A stretch of 50,888 nt of DNA, taken from Acetivibrio ethanolgignens. GTDB lineage: Bacteria; Bacillota; Clostridia; Lachnospirales; Lachnospiraceae. The DNA lies in contig NZ_LNAM01000113.1 of assembly GCF_001461035.1 (NCBI RefSeq), positions 1 to 50,888 of the forward strand. The letters are read 5' to 3'. The notes below the pieces were generated by a model. The model did no database searches. It saw only the letters and a list, made by a program, of their open reading frames with translations, and was not told the DNA's origin. Both the position numbers and the translations under genes were made by a program. Of this stretch, positions 26,213 to 34,568 are shown piece after piece; position 1 is the first letter of the stretch; each line of letters starts with the position of its first letter.

Positions 26213-26241
26213 AGTATATTGCAAACCCACCAATATTTCAA
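26213..26241 (-). promoter_or_regulatory. sigma-A promoter of rsmD-coaD operon
   Basis: TTGAAA (26236-26241), 17 bases, TATACT (26213-26218) on the minus strand, 40 bases upstream of the rsmD start. Confidence 0.75.
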
Positions 26242-26251
26242 TAGAAAAAAG

Positions 26252-26286
26252 AAAAAAAGAGTGGGGAAATTTACCATTTCCCCACC
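26252..26286 (-). terminator. terminator of the SASP gene
   Basis: GTGGGGAAAT (26261-26270) and ATTTCCCCAC (26275-26284) form a perfect stem with a four-base loop. The minus transcript continues into TCTTTTTTTC. Confidence 0.88.
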
Positions 26287-26300
26287 CAAAGTCTTCGGAC

Positions 26301-26501
26301 CTACTGTCCAACCATTTTCTTTTCCTGTTCAGCAATCATTTTCTTTACCATCATACCGCCAACACTACCGTTCTGACGTGCTGTCAAATCGCCATTGTAG
26401 CCCTGTTTTAACGGTACTCCGATTTCAGATGCTACCTCAAACTTAAACTTGTCCATAGCAGCCTTTGCTTCAGGAACCTCAACTCTGTTTTTACTAGCCA
26501 T
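26301..26501 (-). CDS. alpha/beta-type small acid-soluble spore protein
   Basis: SASPs coat DNA in the spore core and protect it from UV, then serve as amino-acid stores during germination. The 66-residue product shows the family elements: EVASEIGVPLKQGYNGDLTARQNGSVGG, which includes the germination-protease cleavage region around the EVASE site and the conserved DNA-contacting block. The start is the ATG at 26501 (MASKNRVEVPEA), with GGAGGAG six bases upstream. It has a strong terminator and a sigma-G-like promoter, so it is an independent forespore gene. It is one of the clearest signs that this organism sporulates. Confidence 0.95.
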   Translation of the reverse strand: MASKNRVEVPEAKAAMDKFKFEVASEIGVPLKQGYNGDLTARQNGSVGGMMVKKMIAEQEKKMVGQ

Positions 26502-26577
26502 AATAAACTCCTCCATTTCTTATCTGGAAACTATCTCTCCTTCTCCAGATAATTGATTTTGTTGTTTGTTACGTCCT

Positions 26578-26607
26578 TAGTATCTGTGGTCCCACACTTT
26601 TTTACAC
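26578..26607 (-). promoter_or_regulatory. candidate forespore (sigma-G type) promoter of SASP gene
   Basis: On the minus strand GTGTA (26603-26607), 18 bases, GATACTA (26578-26584). The -10 differs from the sigma-G consensus CATWHTA at one base and the -35 is one base off GHATR. No sigma-A promoter is evident in the interval. Confidence 0.5.
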
Positions 26608-26628
26608 ATGAAATGGTTTCCAGAATAT

Positions 26629-28173
26629 TTAAAAATTACATTTTTCAACGTCCTCAAAAAGCACCTGCTTTAACTGCTCCAATGTTGGTGCTTCATAGGT
26701 AACAATTCGATTGGCTTGATTTACCATGATTTTTTCAAAAAGATTGCGGATACCTCGGGCATTGCCAAAACACCGAAAATCCTCTCTTTCAAATTCTTCC
26801 AATCTTTTTCTTACATAATACACAGCCTTTTTATCCAGCTCAACTCCTGCCTTAACTGCCATTACACTTAAAATGTCAAGAAGTTCTTCTATCGTATAAT
26901 CTGCAAAATCAATAAATTTATTAAAGCGGGAAACCAGTCCGGTATTTGATGCTAAAAACTCCTTCATTTCTTTACGGTAGCCTGCTACAATCACAACCAG
27001 GTCATCGCGGTGGTCCTCCATAACCTTTACCAGCGTATCAATAGCTTCTCCACCAAAATCATTTTGCACACCGCCGGTTAGAGCATATGCCTCATCAATA
27101 AAAAGGACACCTCCGATTGCCTTTTCACAGACCTCCTTTACCTTAATGGCTGTCTGTCCTACATAACCAGCTACCAATCCAGAGCGGTCTGTTTCTACCA
27201 GAGTACCCTTAGATAAAATTCCCAGCTCCTTATAAATCTTAGCCACCAGACGAGCAACGGTTGTCTTTCCCGTCCCTGGTTCTCCGGTAAATACCATATG
27301 GTAAGACATCTCCATCGCTGGCATATGAAAGCTTTCCCTCATTTTCCGCACCTTAATCAGATTAATCAGGGAATTGATTTCCATTTTTACCTCTTTTAAG
27401 CCTACCAAAGCATTTAGCTCTGCCAGATATTCCTCCAGCCGGGAAGCTTCTTTCTCCTCGGCCTCTTCCTTTGGAGCAGCTCTTTTTTCTTCCTGTATCG
27501 GCTCTTCTGCTTCTGACTTTTCCATCTGATACAGCTGGCTTAAGGCACCAGCAGATATCTCTGCCTTCTGCTGCCGTTCCTCTTCCTTTATTTTTTGCAG
27601 TTCACATTCAAAGCGGTCACTGCTTATCTTTCGGAACATATATCTTGGATTGATAAGCTCCTGCACTCTATTCTGATTAAGAAAGGCGGAAACCGTTTCA
27701 TAATACCTCTGGATAAAGCCATTGCTTTCATTGTTCCTCTTATTGTCCAAATTCGCCATACTCAAAAGAATATTTAAAAAATTGTCGAAAAAGTAGGCTG
27801 AAATATCTGATTCCTGCTCTGTATCCCGGACACCGCACAGCTGCAAAAGAATCGGAGGTGAATTCAATGCCGCCTTTAGCTTTTTTGAAATTTCATCATT
27901 TTTCTCTTCCCAAAGGTTCAAATCAATCATATTATGCTTCGGAATCTCCTGAATAAATTCCTTTTCCTTTTCCTCCAGGCGGTTGCATTCCATAGCAAAG
28001 CTGATTAGCACTGCCTGCAGATATAAATCCAAAAACTCCTGCACAGAATGCTTTAGCACCTGCTGTGGCTGTTTCCAATACCCCTCTTCGTCCAAAAGAC
28101 TACAATAAGCTGTCAGCCGCTCGTAGTTCTTTCTTGCAAGATCAATCAGCGTATCATTCGAATATGACGCCAT
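26629..28173 (-). CDS. SpoVK/CbxX-like AAA+ ATPase
   Basis: A protein of about 514 residues. The N-terminal 240 residues are helical and unassigned, and a glutamate/lysine-rich linker follows. The C-terminal part is a CbxX/CfxQ (SpoVK) AAA+ domain: ELNALVGLKEVKMEI, Walker A GEPGTGKTT, the pore-loop segment LVAGYVGQTA, Walker B GVLFIDEAYAL and sensor region VIVAGYRKEM. Bacillus SpoVK is a sporulation protein. Here the large N-terminal domain suggests a different client. The start is the ATG at 28173 (MASYSNDTLIDL), behind a purine-rich GGAGGAG run. It lies 25 bases downstream of recG. Confidence 0.85.
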   Translation of the reverse strand: MASYSNDTLIDLARKNYERLTAYCSLLDEEGYWKQPQQVLKHSVQEFLDLYLQAVLISFAMECNRLEEKEKEFIQEIPKHNMIDLNLWEEKNDEISKKLKAALNSPPILLQLCGVRDTEQESDISAYFFDNFLNILLSMANLDNKRNNESNGFIQRYYETVSAFLNQNRVQELINPRYMFRKISSDRFECELQKIKEEERQQKAEISAGALSQLYQMEKSEAEEPIQEEKRAAPKEEAEEKEASRLEEYLAELNALVGLKEVKMEINSLINLIKVRKMRESFHMPAMEMSYHMVFTGEPGTGKTTVARLVAKIYKELGILSKGTLVETDRSGLVAGYVGQTAIKVKEVCEKAIGGVLFIDEAYALTGGVQNDFGGEAIDTLVKVMEDHRDDLVVIVAGYRKEMKEFLASNTGLVSRFNKFIDFADYTIEELLDILSVMAVKAGVELDKKAVYYVRKRLEEFEREDFRCFGNARGIRNLFEKIMVNQANRIVTYEAPTLEQLKQVLFEDVEKCNF

Positions 28174-28197
28174 CCTTTCTCCTCCTCCCATAAGCTT

Positions 28198-30237
28198 CTA
28201 TAAGCTTAAATCTGTTCCATAAGCCAGAAGCTTATTTTTAAGGCCTGTATGTTTTTTTAGCATCAGCCCAATATCCTTTTCACTAACCCTTCCGGCAGCC
28301 AAAGCTGCTTCCTTTAAAATTGCCGCATCATTAAATATATCTGCCATCTTAAACTCCAGCATACCGCTCTGGCGGATTCCAAAAAGATCTCCTGGTCCCC
28401 GAAGCTTCAAATCCTCACCAGCGATAAAAAATCCATCATTCGACTGATTCATAATTTCCAGCCGTTTTTTTGTTTCCCTATTTTCAGCATTACTCATTAA
28501 AATACAGTAAGACTGATCCTTTCCTCTTCCAACACGGCCACGCAGCTGATGCAGCTGTGCCAGTCCAAAGCGTTCTGCATTCTCAATCATCATTACCGTT
28601 GCGTTTTTTACATCTACACCAACCTCAACAACGGTCGTAGATACCAAAACCTGTATCTCCCCAGAAGCAAAGCGTTCCATAATTTCGTTTTTTTCCTTCG
28701 GTTTCATCTTCCCATGAAGATATTCTACCACAAGATAAGGCGGCAGCATAGTCCTTAAATTTTCTGTATAATCAATTACATTTTCTGCCTCAATATTTTC
28801 ACTTTCCTCTACCATTGGACAGATAATATAAGCCTGATGCCCCTTTGCAGTCTCTTTTTCAATAAACTTGTAGGCCGTAGGCCTGTAATTTTCATTCACA
28901 ACACAGTTTTTAATTGGCAACCGATTGGCTGGAAGCTCATCAAGAACAGACAAATCCAAATCACCATAAAGGATAATAGCCAGAGTTCTCGGTATTGGTG
29001 TTGCACTCATAACCAGAATGTGCGGCTCCTCTCCCTTTTCAGCCAGCTGCTGCCGCTGCCGTACACCAAATCGGTGCTGTTCATCGGTAATTACCAGCCC
29101 CAGCCTTTTATATTCGACCTTTTCCTGAATCAAAGCATGGGTTCCGATTACAATATCAATATTCTGCTCCCTAATTCCTTCATATACCGTCCTTTTCTCT
29201 TTTGCCGTCATAGAGCCGCACAGCAGACCTATATGTACTCCAAAGGGTTCTAAGGCATGTTTTACATTTTCAAAATGCTGCTGTGCTAAAACCTCTGTCG
29301 GAACCATCAGGGCCCCCTGAAAGCCATTTTTTACTGCCATTAAAAGAGCCAGAATGGCCAGAATCGTTTTTCCAGAACCTACATCTCCCTGAATCAAGCG
29401 GTTAGCCACCGTTCCACTCTGAAAATCCTGCTGCAAGTCCTGCCATACCTTTTTCTGAGCATTCGTAAGCTGGTACGGAAGAGAACCAACAAGCCTCCGA
29501 CATTCTTCTACTGGTTTCATAACAAAGCTGCTTACTTTTTTTTCCTTTTGTGTTTTCAGCTGATTCATCGCCAGGGAAAAAAGGAAAAATTCATCGAAAA
29601 CGATTCTTCTTCGTGCCGCAAGCATCGTTTGTTCTCCCTTTGGAAAATGAATCTCCTTAAGGGCAGCCTTTCTATCCATCAGATTGTAATCCCGACGAAG
29701 CTCGTAAGGAAGATAGTCCCCCGTTAAATCCGTTTCCTTTAGAGCCTGTCCCACTGCCTTTGTGACCGCATGATTGGTAAGCCCCTGCGTCAAGGGGTAA
29801 ATAGGCTGTAAAAGATTTTTTCTGTTAAAATACTCTTCTTTTGTAAGAATTTTAGGCTGTTCCATCGTAAGGCTGCCATTTTTACGGGAAATCATGCCAC
29901 GGAACAGATATTTTACTCCCGGCTTCAGGGTATTCTTTAAAAAAGGCATATTAAACCAGGTAAGCATAATATCACCACTCCCGTCCCGAACACGACAGGT
30001 AAGAATTGTAAGACCTCTCACACGACGAAGAACCGGTGCAGCCACTAAAGATGCCTCGATTACCGCAGTTTCACCAATTTTCAGCTGGGCTACGGAAAGT
30101 ATTTCTCCATAGGTCTCATAGCCTCTTGGATAATGCTCTAAAAGCTCCTCTATTGTAAAAATATTTAATTTTGCAAACAGCTTTTCCGTCTTTTCACCAA
30201 TTCCTTTTACCACATCTATGCGGTCTGTCAGCTCCAT
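28198..30237 (-). CDS. recG: ATP-dependent DNA helicase RecG
   Basis: RecG remodels stalled replication forks and branched DNA. At 679 residues it is full length. The N-terminal wedge/OB domain begins DRIDVVKGIGEKTEKLF. Helicase motifs are visible: Walker A QGDVGSGKT, motif II DEQHRFGV (the RecG form of DEAD), TATPIPRTLAI as motif III region, and LRGRVGRGKDQSYCIL as motif VI. It is preceded by fakA and a terminator, and followed closely by the AAA+ gene. Confidence 0.97.
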   Translation of the reverse strand: MELTDRIDVVKGIGEKTEKLFAKLNIFTIEELLEHYPRGYETYGEILSVAQLKIGETAVIEASLVAAPVLRRVRGLTILTCRVRDGSGDIMLTWFNMPFLKNTLKPGVKYLFRGMISRKNGSLTMEQPKILTKEEYFNRKNLLQPIYPLTQGLTNHAVTKAVGQALKETDLTGDYLPYELRRDYNLMDRKAALKEIHFPKGEQTMLAARRRIVFDEFFLFSLAMNQLKTQKEKKVSSFVMKPVEECRRLVGSLPYQLTNAQKKVWQDLQQDFQSGTVANRLIQGDVGSGKTILAILALLMAVKNGFQGALMVPTEVLAQQHFENVKHALEPFGVHIGLLCGSMTAKEKRTVYEGIREQNIDIVIGTHALIQEKVEYKRLGLVITDEQHRFGVRQRQQLAEKGEEPHILVMSATPIPRTLAIILYGDLDLSVLDELPANRLPIKNCVVNENYRPTAYKFIEKETAKGHQAYIICPMVEESENIEAENVIDYTENLRTMLPPYLVVEYLHGKMKPKEKNEIMERFASGEIQVLVSTTVVEVGVDVKNATVMMIENAERFGLAQLHQLRGRVGRGKDQSYCILMSNAENRETKKRLEIMNQSNDGFFIAGEDLKLRGPGDLFGIRQSGMLEFKMADIFNDAAILKEAALAAGRVSEKDIGLMLKKHTGLKNKLLAYGTDLSL

Positions 30238-30273
30238 TCTTCTATTCCTTTCCTACCAAAAATTCTCTGTTCG

Positions 30274-30311
30274 AAAAAAAGCTGCTGCAAACTTTCCTTT
30301 GCAGCAGCTTT
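30274..30311 (-). terminator. terminator after fakA
   Basis: AGCTGCTGCAAA (30280-30291) and TTTGCAGCAGCT (30298-30309) make a perfect 12-bp stem. The minus transcript ends in TTTTTTTCG. recG then needs its own promoter or read-through. Confidence 0.88.
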
Positions 30312-30323
30312 CTCTTACGTTGT

Positions 30324-31994
30324 CTATTCTACTGATAATACATAGTAATAAATTGGCTGTCCGCCCTGATTTACTTCTACTTCAAGCTCTGGATATTTTT
30401 TTTCAATTAGCTCTGCCAGCTCCTCTGCCTGTACCTCATCTACATCTGAGCCATAATACAGACTAACAAGCTCAGAATCCTCTTCCACCAGGCAGTCAAT
30501 CAGCTCTAAAGTTGTATCCTTCATATCCTGGCCTACCGCTAAAATACCGGAATCACCAATACCCATGAAGTCATTTTCCTTGATGGTCTTTCCATCAATA
30601 CTGGTATCCCTGACTGCATAAGTCACCTGACCAGACTTAATACCGCCCATAGCATCCAACATTCGCTTTTTATTTTCTTCGATTGGCTTCTCTGCGATAA
30701 AGTTGATGATAGCAGCAATACCCTGTGGCACAGTCTTAGAAGGAATCACAATAATATTTTTATCCTTTGTCAGATGCATCGCCTGCTCTGCTGCAAGAAT
30801 AATATTCTTATTATTTGGGAAAATGAAAATATTATTTGCATTTACTGCTTCAATGGCTGTCAGCATATCATCCGTACTTGGGTTCATGGTCTGACCACCC
30901 TCAATAATATAGTCTACACCAAGTCCCTTGAAGATTTCATTGATTCCCTCTCCAATAGATACACTGATAAATCCGGTTTCCTTTCTTGGCTCCTCCCTTT
31001 GGGTCTGCCCAGCCTCGGCCTGTTTTGCCGCCGCCTTTTCTGCTTCACGGATTACCTTTTCATTATGCTCTTCCCGCATATTGTCAATCTTCATATTTGT
31101 CAAAGAACCATAGGTCAAGGCTCTCTGAATTGCAAGTCCCGGATCGTTCGTGTGTACATGTACTTTTACAACATCATCATCCGATACTACTACAATAGAA
31201 TCACCGATAGACTCTAAATATGCCTTAAATGCCAGCTCTGTCTCTGCTGTATATTCCTTTTCCAGCATAATGATAAATTCGGTACAATATCCAAATTTGA
31301 TATCTGCAGTAGATACCTCTCCACTGCTTACAGTTGCACCAATCGTCTTTGCAGGTGCAGCCTCAAAAACTACCTCTTTGCCAAGAAGTGCATCATAAGC
31401 TCCCTGAAGTACAGTCAAAAGTCCCTGTCCACCGGAATCTACAACGCCTGCCTCCTTTAATACCGGAAGCATCTCCGGTGTCTTAGAAAGCACTTCCTCC
31501 ATATATTTTAATACTTCATCACAAAAATAGACCAAATCATCTGTCTGTTCTGCCATTTCTGCTGCCTTCTTTGCTCCACCCTTTGCTACGGTAAGAATGG
31601 TTCCCTCTTTCGGCTTCATAACTGCCTTGTATGCAGTCTCTACCGCACGTTCAAAGGCACGGCTCATAATTTCTACATTAATGGTATCATATTCCTTGAT
31701 TTCTTTGGTAAAGCCCCGAAACAGCTGAGATAAAATGACACCTGAATTTCCTCTTGCACCACGCAGAGAGCCACTGGAAATCGCCTTTGCAAGAACCGGA
31801 ATAGCAGGTTCTGTAATAGCACTGACTTCCTTTGCAGCCGCCATAATTGTAAGTGTCATATTCGTTCCGGTATCTCCATCGGGCACCGGGAAAACATTCA
31901 GCTCATTAATATATTCTTTTTTCGCCTCAATATTCTTTGCTCCTGCCAAAAACATCTTCTGAAGCATCTTACCATCAATTGTTTGTATAACCAC
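30324..31994 (-). CDS. fakA: fatty acid kinase subunit FakA (YloV, DAK2 domain)
   Basis: FakA phosphorylates fatty acids delivered by a FakB (DegV) protein, so exogenous fatty acids can enter phospholipid synthesis. The N-terminal DAK2 domain (about 1-200) has the nucleotide-site features NVFPVPDGDTGTNMTLT and SLRGARGNSGVILSQL. A linker rich in alanine and glutamate separates it from the C-terminal DAK1/DegV-like domain that binds FakB. At 556 residues it is typical. It is 37 bases downstream of the Asp23 gene. The Bacillus order rpmB-yloU-yloV-recG is recognisable here. Confidence 0.92.
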   Translation of the reverse strand: MVIQTIDGKMLQKMFLAGAKNIEAKKEYINELNVFPVPDGDTGTNMTLTIMAAAKEVSAITEPAIPVLAKAISSGSLRGARGNSGVILSQLFRGFTKEIKEYDTINVEIMSRAFERAVETAYKAVMKPKEGTILTVAKGGAKKAAEMAEQTDDLVYFCDEVLKYMEEVLSKTPEMLPVLKEAGVVDSGGQGLLTVLQGAYDALLGKEVVFEAAPAKTIGATVSSGEVSTADIKFGYCTEFIIMLEKEYTAETELAFKAYLESIGDSIVVVSDDDVVKVHVHTNDPGLAIQRALTYGSLTNMKIDNMREEHNEKVIREAEKAAAKQAEAGQTQREEPRKETGFISVSIGEGINEIFKGLGVDYIIEGGQTMNPSTDDMLTAIEAVNANNIFIFPNNKNIILAAEQAMHLTKDKNIIVIPSKTVPQGIAAIINFIAEKPIEENKKRMLDAMGGIKSGQVTYAVRDTSIDGKTIKENDFMGIGDSGILAVGQDMKDTTLELIDCLVEEDSELVSLYYGSDVDEVQAEELAELIEKKYPELEVEVNQGGQPIYYYVLSVE

Positions 31995-32031
31995 TGGTTG
32001 TTCCTCCTTAAAAGTAAATCCTTGGCAAAGC

Positions 32032-32388
32032 CTAATCTACTACTCTAACGCCTTCTACTAAAATATTAATCTTTTCAACCGCTAAACCGGTAAATTCCTC
32101 TACCTTGTATTTCACGTTGCTGATTAAATTTTCTGCTACTGCCGAAATACTTACTCCATAGACTACAATAATGTGTAAATCAATCCATATTTTATTTCCC
32201 TCTATTACAACATTTACACCATGGCTAATACTTTCCCTTTTTAACAGCTTAACAAGGCCATCCTTCATATTTACAGATGCCATGCCTACTACACCGAAGC
32301 ACTCCACTGCTGCTGAACCGGCATATTGAGCCAGAACTTCGCCATCAATCAGGATGTCGCCCATATTTGTACTCATATGTCCTTTCAT
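32032..32388 (-). CDS. Asp23/Gls24 family envelope stress protein (YloU-like)
   Basis: A small conserved protein of about 118 residues from the Asp23/Gls24 family, which associates with the cell envelope in Gram-positive bacteria. The core runs from GDILIDGEVLAQYAGSAAVE to VEKINILVEGVRVVD. I start it at the ATG at 32388, with GGAGG nine bases upstream. The ATG at 32406 has none. YloU in Bacillus lies directly upstream of yloV (fakA), as here. Its molecular role is unknown. Confidence 0.9.
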   Translation of the reverse strand: MKGHMSTNMGDILIDGEVLAQYAGSAAVECFGVVGMASVNMKDGLVKLLKRESISHGVNVVIEGNKIWIDLHIIVVYGVSISAVAENLISNVKYKVEEFTGLAVEKINILVEGVRVVD

Positions 32389-32423
32389 ATTAACCAACCT
32401 CCACATATATATTTATTGTCATT

Positions 32424-32452
32424 ATTATACCCTTTTTTCCGAAAAAAAGAAA
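32424..32452 (-). promoter_or_regulatory. promoter of asp23-fakA operon
   Basis: TATAAT on the minus strand at 32424-32429 with TTTCTT 17 bases upstream (32447-32452). A TTTTTTCGGAAAAAA palindrome occupies the spacer. The -35 is weak. Confidence 0.5.
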
Positions 32453-32506
32453 TACATAAATCTAATTTGCATATAATATTTTATAGAACCATTAGGAGGG
32501 ATTTCC

Positions 32507-32647
32507 TTGAAGCATCTGATTGGATTCATTCTCCTCTGGATTGCCTTTGGTATGCTTATCATGCTCTTCATTCGGAATGGCATTCTCTGCCTATTCATTA
32601 TTATTTTTTGTCTGTTGCTCGGGTATTATTTATTTTCTTCCTGCTAA
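32507..32647 (+). CDS. 46-residue double-pass membrane microprotein, TTG start
   Basis: A short frame on the plus strand starts at TTG with AGGAGG exactly seven bases upstream and ends at TAA 32645-32647. The product begins MKHLIGFILLWIAFGMLIML and consists of two hydrophobic helices (about 4-22 and 26-43) joined by a short RNG turn. That makes it a classic hairpin membrane microprotein. Codon choice and the strong ribosome site argue that it is real. It is alone on the plus strand, divergent from the asp23-fakA operon, with TATAAT at 32472-32477. Its function is unknown. Confidence 0.65.
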   Translation: MKHLIGFILLWIAFGMLIMLFIRNGILCLFIIIFCLLLGYYLFSSC

Positions 32648-32690
32648 AAAAGGGTGTAAAAAGAGTCATTCTGCCTCTTTTTGACACCCT
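32646..32690 (-). terminator. rpmB terminator
   Basis: AGGGTGT (32651-32657) pairs with ACACCCT (32684-32690), extended by AAAAAGAG/CTCTTTTT inside. The minus transcript continues into TTTTTTAGC. Its distal arm abuts the stop codon of the divergent microprotein gene, which it may also stop. Confidence 0.88.
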
Positions 32691-32713
32691 CATGTCTAAC
32701 CTGCTTTTCCTGA

Positions 32714-32899
32714 TTAAGCACGCTCTACAAGTCCGGATCTTAAGCAAGAAGTACAAACATACATCTTCTTAGCTCCTCCATTTGTCTTAACCTTAACGGA
32801 CTTTACGTTAGATTTCCACATCTTGTTGTTTCTTCTATGTGAGTGACTTACCTGAATTCCAAAGTGAGCACCTTTTTCACAAATTGCACATTTAGCCAT
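32714..32899 (-). CDS. rpmB: 50S ribosomal protein L28
   Basis: L28 is a large-subunit ribosomal protein. The 61-residue product begins MAKCAICEKGAHFGIQVSHS and ends CTSCLRSGLVERA, with two CxxC pairs that bind zinc. The ATG at 32899 has AGGAGG upstream. The longer frame beginning at 32995 is just leader. It has its own promoter at 32955-32983 and its own terminator. It sits beside asp23-fakA as in Bacillus, though here a microprotein gene intervenes on the other strand. Confidence 0.97.
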   Translation of the reverse strand: MAKCAICEKGAHFGIQVSHSHRRNNKMWKSNVKSVKVKTNGGAKKMYVCTSCLRSGLVERA

Positions 32900-32926
32900 T
32901 GAAACGCACCTCCTTAGCCATATATT

Positions 32927-32983
32927 GTATGGATTCCATACATCAAACAAAAACATTCTATCAAAAACTTTCCAAGAATGCAA
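32927..32983 (-). promoter_or_regulatory. rpmB promoter and leader palindrome
   Basis: TTGCAT (32978-32983), 17 bases, TAGAAT (32955-32960) on the minus strand. In the leader between the promoter and the ribosome site lies a 15-base palindrome, GTATGGATTCCATAC (32927-32941). It could be an operator or a small hairpin affecting L28 translation. Confidence 0.65.
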
Positions 32984-33005
32984 GTCTTTTTTCATTTTTT
33001 TTCAA

Positions 33006-33416
33006 TTATTCTTTGTCATTCTCTGGGCTTACAATATTTTCTACTGTTTTTGCTACTTCTGGATTCTCCATTGTCGTATCCTTCTTTGTAAATTTATTCA
33101 CCAAGTCCGGCACCATATCAAGCACCTTGGTCACGGCATCCTGGTTCTTTACATTTACTAGCTTAGTACAGCCGTCTTTAATAACCAACACTGAGCTTGG
33201 TGTCATCCTTCCACCCATACCGCCGCCGCTGTTCTGCTTTGCATTCTCTACAAAGGCACCAGCACCGACACCAAAGGATACGTCTACCAAAGGAAGAACA
33301 ATCGTACCATCATCAAATTTAATCACATCTCCCACCACCGTCTTAGTAGTCAGAAAAGCATCCATTCCTTTAAATAAAGACTCAACATTTGCGTTAAAAG
33401 TATTATTATCTGCCAT
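33006..33416 (-). CDS. gerW: GerW/YtfJ family sporulation protein
   Basis: A 136-residue protein of the GerW (YtfJ) family, needed in Bacillus for germination with certain nutrients. Hallmarks are the VESLFKGMDAFLTTKTVVGD start, LPLVDVSFGVGAGAF and a glycine-rich stretch SGGGMGGRMTPSS followed by VLVIKDG. It has a lysine-rich acidic tail. It directly follows the DUF2953 gene (no gap), the same pair as ytfI-ytfJ in Bacillus, which supports both assignments. Confidence 0.92.
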   Translation of the reverse strand: MADNNTFNANVESLFKGMDAFLTTKTVVGDVIKFDDGTIVLPLVDVSFGVGAGAFVENAKQNSGGGMGGRMTPSSVLVIKDGCTKLVNVKNQDAVTKVLDMVPDLVNKFTKKDTTMENPEVAKTVENIVSPENDKE

Positions 33417-34250
33417 TTATAAATCCTCCTTTATGTTTTTAATATTTTTTATCAGCCGCCGTACATCTTTATCTAGTACTACTGTAATACAAATCCTTAA
33501 AAATGTAAATAGACGGATTCTTCCTACGATAAAAAGTTCCCCCATAAATACAGCCTGGGTAAAATCCGGATAAAGCTGGAGCTTATCGCCATAAAAGCCA
33601 TATAGCACCGCCAAGGCACCAGTAAGCTCACCGGTGGTACACGGATCCCCGCTACCAAACCAGATGGTTCCCTCCACCTTTTTGGGAAGCAGTGCTTTTA
33701 GCATAGCTACTGCTTTTTGCAATATAACCTTGATAGCTGCCTTATTTTCCTGCCAGAACTGCTTTACCACTTCTACAGCCTTGACTATGTTCCACTTCTT
33801 TTTTTCTGTTTTTATCTTTTGCTTCTTCAGCGGCTTTGGCTCTTCTGCCCGCTTTTCCATCGTAATAACCTCAGCCGGAGGCTCCTCTTTTACCTCTTCA
33901 GGCACCACTCCGACTTCCGAAGCTATCTTCTCTGCCTCTTGCTTTACCACTTCCACACTTTCCTCAACAGTTTCCTTCACATCCTCTTCCAGCAAGGAAA
34001 ATCTGGTTATTGGAATTCCAAAAATGCGGAATACTACCTTTAATTTTTCATTTTCATAAAGAAATGAAGCATGAATTAAATGCCAAAGCCAGCTTACCTG
34101 TCCTTTAGCATACATATCCTCTTTCTTTCTTCCATAGACCCGGTAGCGTACCGGTACGAATAACACCAGTAAAAGAAGTAAAAGGATAAACGCCAGGATA
34201 ATTCCTATTATACTCAGTAAAATCCATAGTATCCGTAATATCGCTCTCAC
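33417..34250 (-). CDS. DUF2953 membrane protein (YtfI-like)
   Basis: A 277-residue protein with one N-terminal membrane helix (about 5-30), a highly charged middle (about 95-150) rich in glutamate, lysine and proline, and a C-terminal DUF2953 domain that includes GTIWFGSGDPCTTGELTGAL and YPDFTQAVFMGELFIVGRIR. It sits immediately upstream of gerW and overlaps the preceding 105-residue gene by four bases (ATGA-type), so the four genes from 35825 to 33006 look like one operon. A role in spore envelope or germination is inferred from the gerW link only. Confidence 0.85.
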   Translation of the reverse strand: MRAILRILWILLSIIGIILAFILLLLLLVLFVPVRYRVYGRKKEDMYAKGQVSWLWHLIHASFLYENEKLKVVFRIFGIPITRFSLLEEDVKETVEESVEVVKQEAEKIASEVGVVPEEVKEEPPAEVITMEKRAEEPKPLKKQKIKTEKKKWNIVKAVEVVKQFWQENKAAIKVILQKAVAMLKALLPKKVEGTIWFGSGDPCTTGELTGALAVLYGFYGDKLQLYPDFTQAVFMGELFIVGRIRLFTFLRICITVVLDKDVRRLIKNIKNIKEDL

Positions 34251-34564
34251 CTATCCAATCCGAAATATTCTTTTACATCAAGAGTTCCTAATGCCTTCAG
34301 CATGTCCTCCACCATTTCCTGTACCAAAAGCTCTGCTCCATACTGGCTTTTTGCAAGTCCCAAAACTATCAGCTCCCTGCTTTTATAGTATCGGAACAAA
34401 AGCTCATTGCAGCCGATGATATCAAACAGATTGTCTGGATTAGAAGCAGCACAGACACAGTATAAATCCAGAGTAAGCTTTCCCTGTTCTACCTTCCTCT
34501 TCCATTTATCCGGCTTCTTTCCAACCTCTTCGTCCATATACAGTCTTTCACACCATTTTATCAT
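34247..34564 (-). CDS. conserved-looking hypothetical protein (105 aa)
   Basis: I do not recognise a family. A 105-residue soluble protein: a basic N-terminal part (KKPDKWKRKVEQGKLTLD) followed by an amphipathic region with LYCVCAASNPDNLFDIIGC and the helical GAELLVQEMVEDMLKALG. GAAGGA lies seven bases before the ATG. It is wedged between the 418-residue unknown gene (4 bases away) and the DUF2953-gerW pair with an overlap, so it is probably translated together with them. No membrane segment and no export signal. Confidence 0.7.
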   Translation of the reverse strand: MIKWCERLYMDEEVGKKPDKWKRKVEQGKLTLDLYCVCAASNPDNLFDIIGCNELLFRYYKSRELIVLGLAKSQYGAELLVQEMVEDMLKALGTLDVKEYFGLDR

Positions 34565-34568
34565 ACTC

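Noticed and set aside
25830-26411. A 193-residue plus-strand protein
   Set aside because: It is antisense to rsmD and the SASP gene and crosses both their promoter and terminator.
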